Of a DNA stretch of 64,000 nucleotides, positions 63,416 through 64,000 are shown piece by piece. Numbering within the stretch: position 1 is the first letter of the stretch; the number at the start of each line of letters is the position of its first letter. Below the pieces are notes generated by a model that saw only the letters and a program-made list of their open reading frames with translations, was not told the origin of the DNA and did not search any database. The DNA comes from Blastocystis hominis (lineage: Eukaryota > Sar > Bigyra > Opalinata > Blastocystidae). Both the position numbers and the translations under genes were made by a program. Where the stretch lies: NCBI RefSeq assembly GCF_000151665.1, contig NW_013171821.1, forward strand, positions 255,929 through 319,928. The letters run 5' to 3'.

Positions 63416-64000
63416 ATGGTTTGAATCGATCTCCCCTTACTCACCCCTAGCCTTTCGTGAAAGTTCTGAAGAACAAAGCCTACTTCAAGCGTTTCCAGAC
63501 CAAGATGCGTCGTCGTCGTGGTAGGAGGCGTTCTGTTTGTCTGCTGATGCCTAGAGGGTAAGACCGACTACTACGCTCGTAAGCGACTGATCATCCAGGC
63601 CAAGAACAAGTACAACACCCCCAAGTACCGCCTGGTGGTGCGCATCACCAACCACAAGGTGATTGCTCAGATCGTGTCTGCTGAGATCATTGGTGACCGC
63701 GTTCTGTGCGCTGCTACCTCTGCGGAGCTTCCCCGCTACGGAGTGAAGCTGGGTCTGACGAACTACGCTGCTGCTTACTGCACGGGTCTGCTGGTGGCTC
63801 GCCGTCTGCTGACGAAGCTGGGCATGGCCGAGATGTACAAGGGCAACGAGAAGGTGGACGGTGAGGTGAAGACCTGCGAGGGCGAGAAGAAGACGCACTT
63901 CGTCGCGGAGCTGGGCGAGAAGCGTCCTTTCCGCTGCTACCTGGATGTGGGTCTGCGCCGCACGACGACGGGAGCCCGCGTGTTCGCTGTGCTGAAGGGC
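63416..64000 (+). CDS. RPL5: Cytosolic ribosomal protein uL18 (RPL5), 5' part
   Basis: 5S rRNA-binding protein of the 60S subunit. The first exon is only the ATG, followed by intron 63419-63450. A second intron is 63521-63554. The spliced start [40 protein letters not shown] and [20 protein letters not shown] match RPL5 closely, as do [20 protein letters not shown] and [20 protein letters not shown]. The gene runs off the right edge after about 170 residues of a usual 300. Confidence 0.95.

Overview
The window is nuclear DNA of a compact protist genome, most likely Blastocystis or a close relative. Three observations support this. Almost every host gene is cut by GT-AG introns of only about 24-42 nt. 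An exact TGTTTGTT (polyadenylation motif of Blastocystis) lies just past the ends of at least 13 genes on both strands. One gene, the aldose 1-epimerase, has no sensible encoded stop before that motif, as expected where polyadenylation completes the stop codon. All spliced models are hand-read from frame continuity and family similarity.

Left arm (1-9120): tail of a collagen-like gene, actin, mitoribosomal mS29/DAP3, NDUFB3-like complex I subunit (minus), Nol12/Rrp17, a large unrecognised acidic protein (minus), PP2A catalytic subunit and tRNA-Gly(GCC). Middle (9121-36180): a MORN plus leucine-rich-repeat gene built of three intron-punctuated modules, atlastin, ribosomal protein uS14 (minus), ADP-forming acetyl-CoA synthetase (minus), a membrane glycoprotein, an unresolved exon cluster, PP2A methylesterase PME-1, an AT-hook protein, eIF3c (minus), spermidine synthase, a 150-N gap, eIF1 and aldose 1-epimerase (minus), a receptor-like protein of nine cysteine-rich modules, a second MORN/LRR gene and casein kinase 1 (minus).

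36181-59238 is a 23-kb Polinton/Maverick. It has 434-bp terminal inverted repeats that differ at about two positions and an intact 6-bp target duplication (TATGTA). It carries protein-primed DNA polymerase B, retroviral-type integrase, packaging ATPase, adenovirus-type protease, a jelly-roll capsid region, a KilA-N protein and several structural or unknown proteins. It looks nearly whole, with about two or three breaks, and is probably recent. It is intronless, many of its genes begin in TAAATG, and it is studded with GC-rich double hairpins. Two of these hairpin pairs are 38-nt insertions flanked by perfect 7-bp duplications, so they look like a tiny mobile element living inside the Polinton.

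Right arm (59245-64000): a small membrane protein, two identical tRNA-Ser(GCT) genes, an ABM-domain protein, succinate dehydrogenase anchor subunit (minus), a TXNDC12-like thioredoxin-fold protein, a small zinc-finger protein and the 5' part of ribosomal protein uL18/RPL5.

The host genes mix translation (mS29, uS14, uL18, eIF1, eIF3c, Nol12), PP2A signalling (catalytic subunit and its methylesterase) and organelle energy metabolism (NDUFB3, SDH anchor, ADP-forming acetyl-CoA synthetase). That mix fits a mitochondrion-related organelle keeping complexes I and II.
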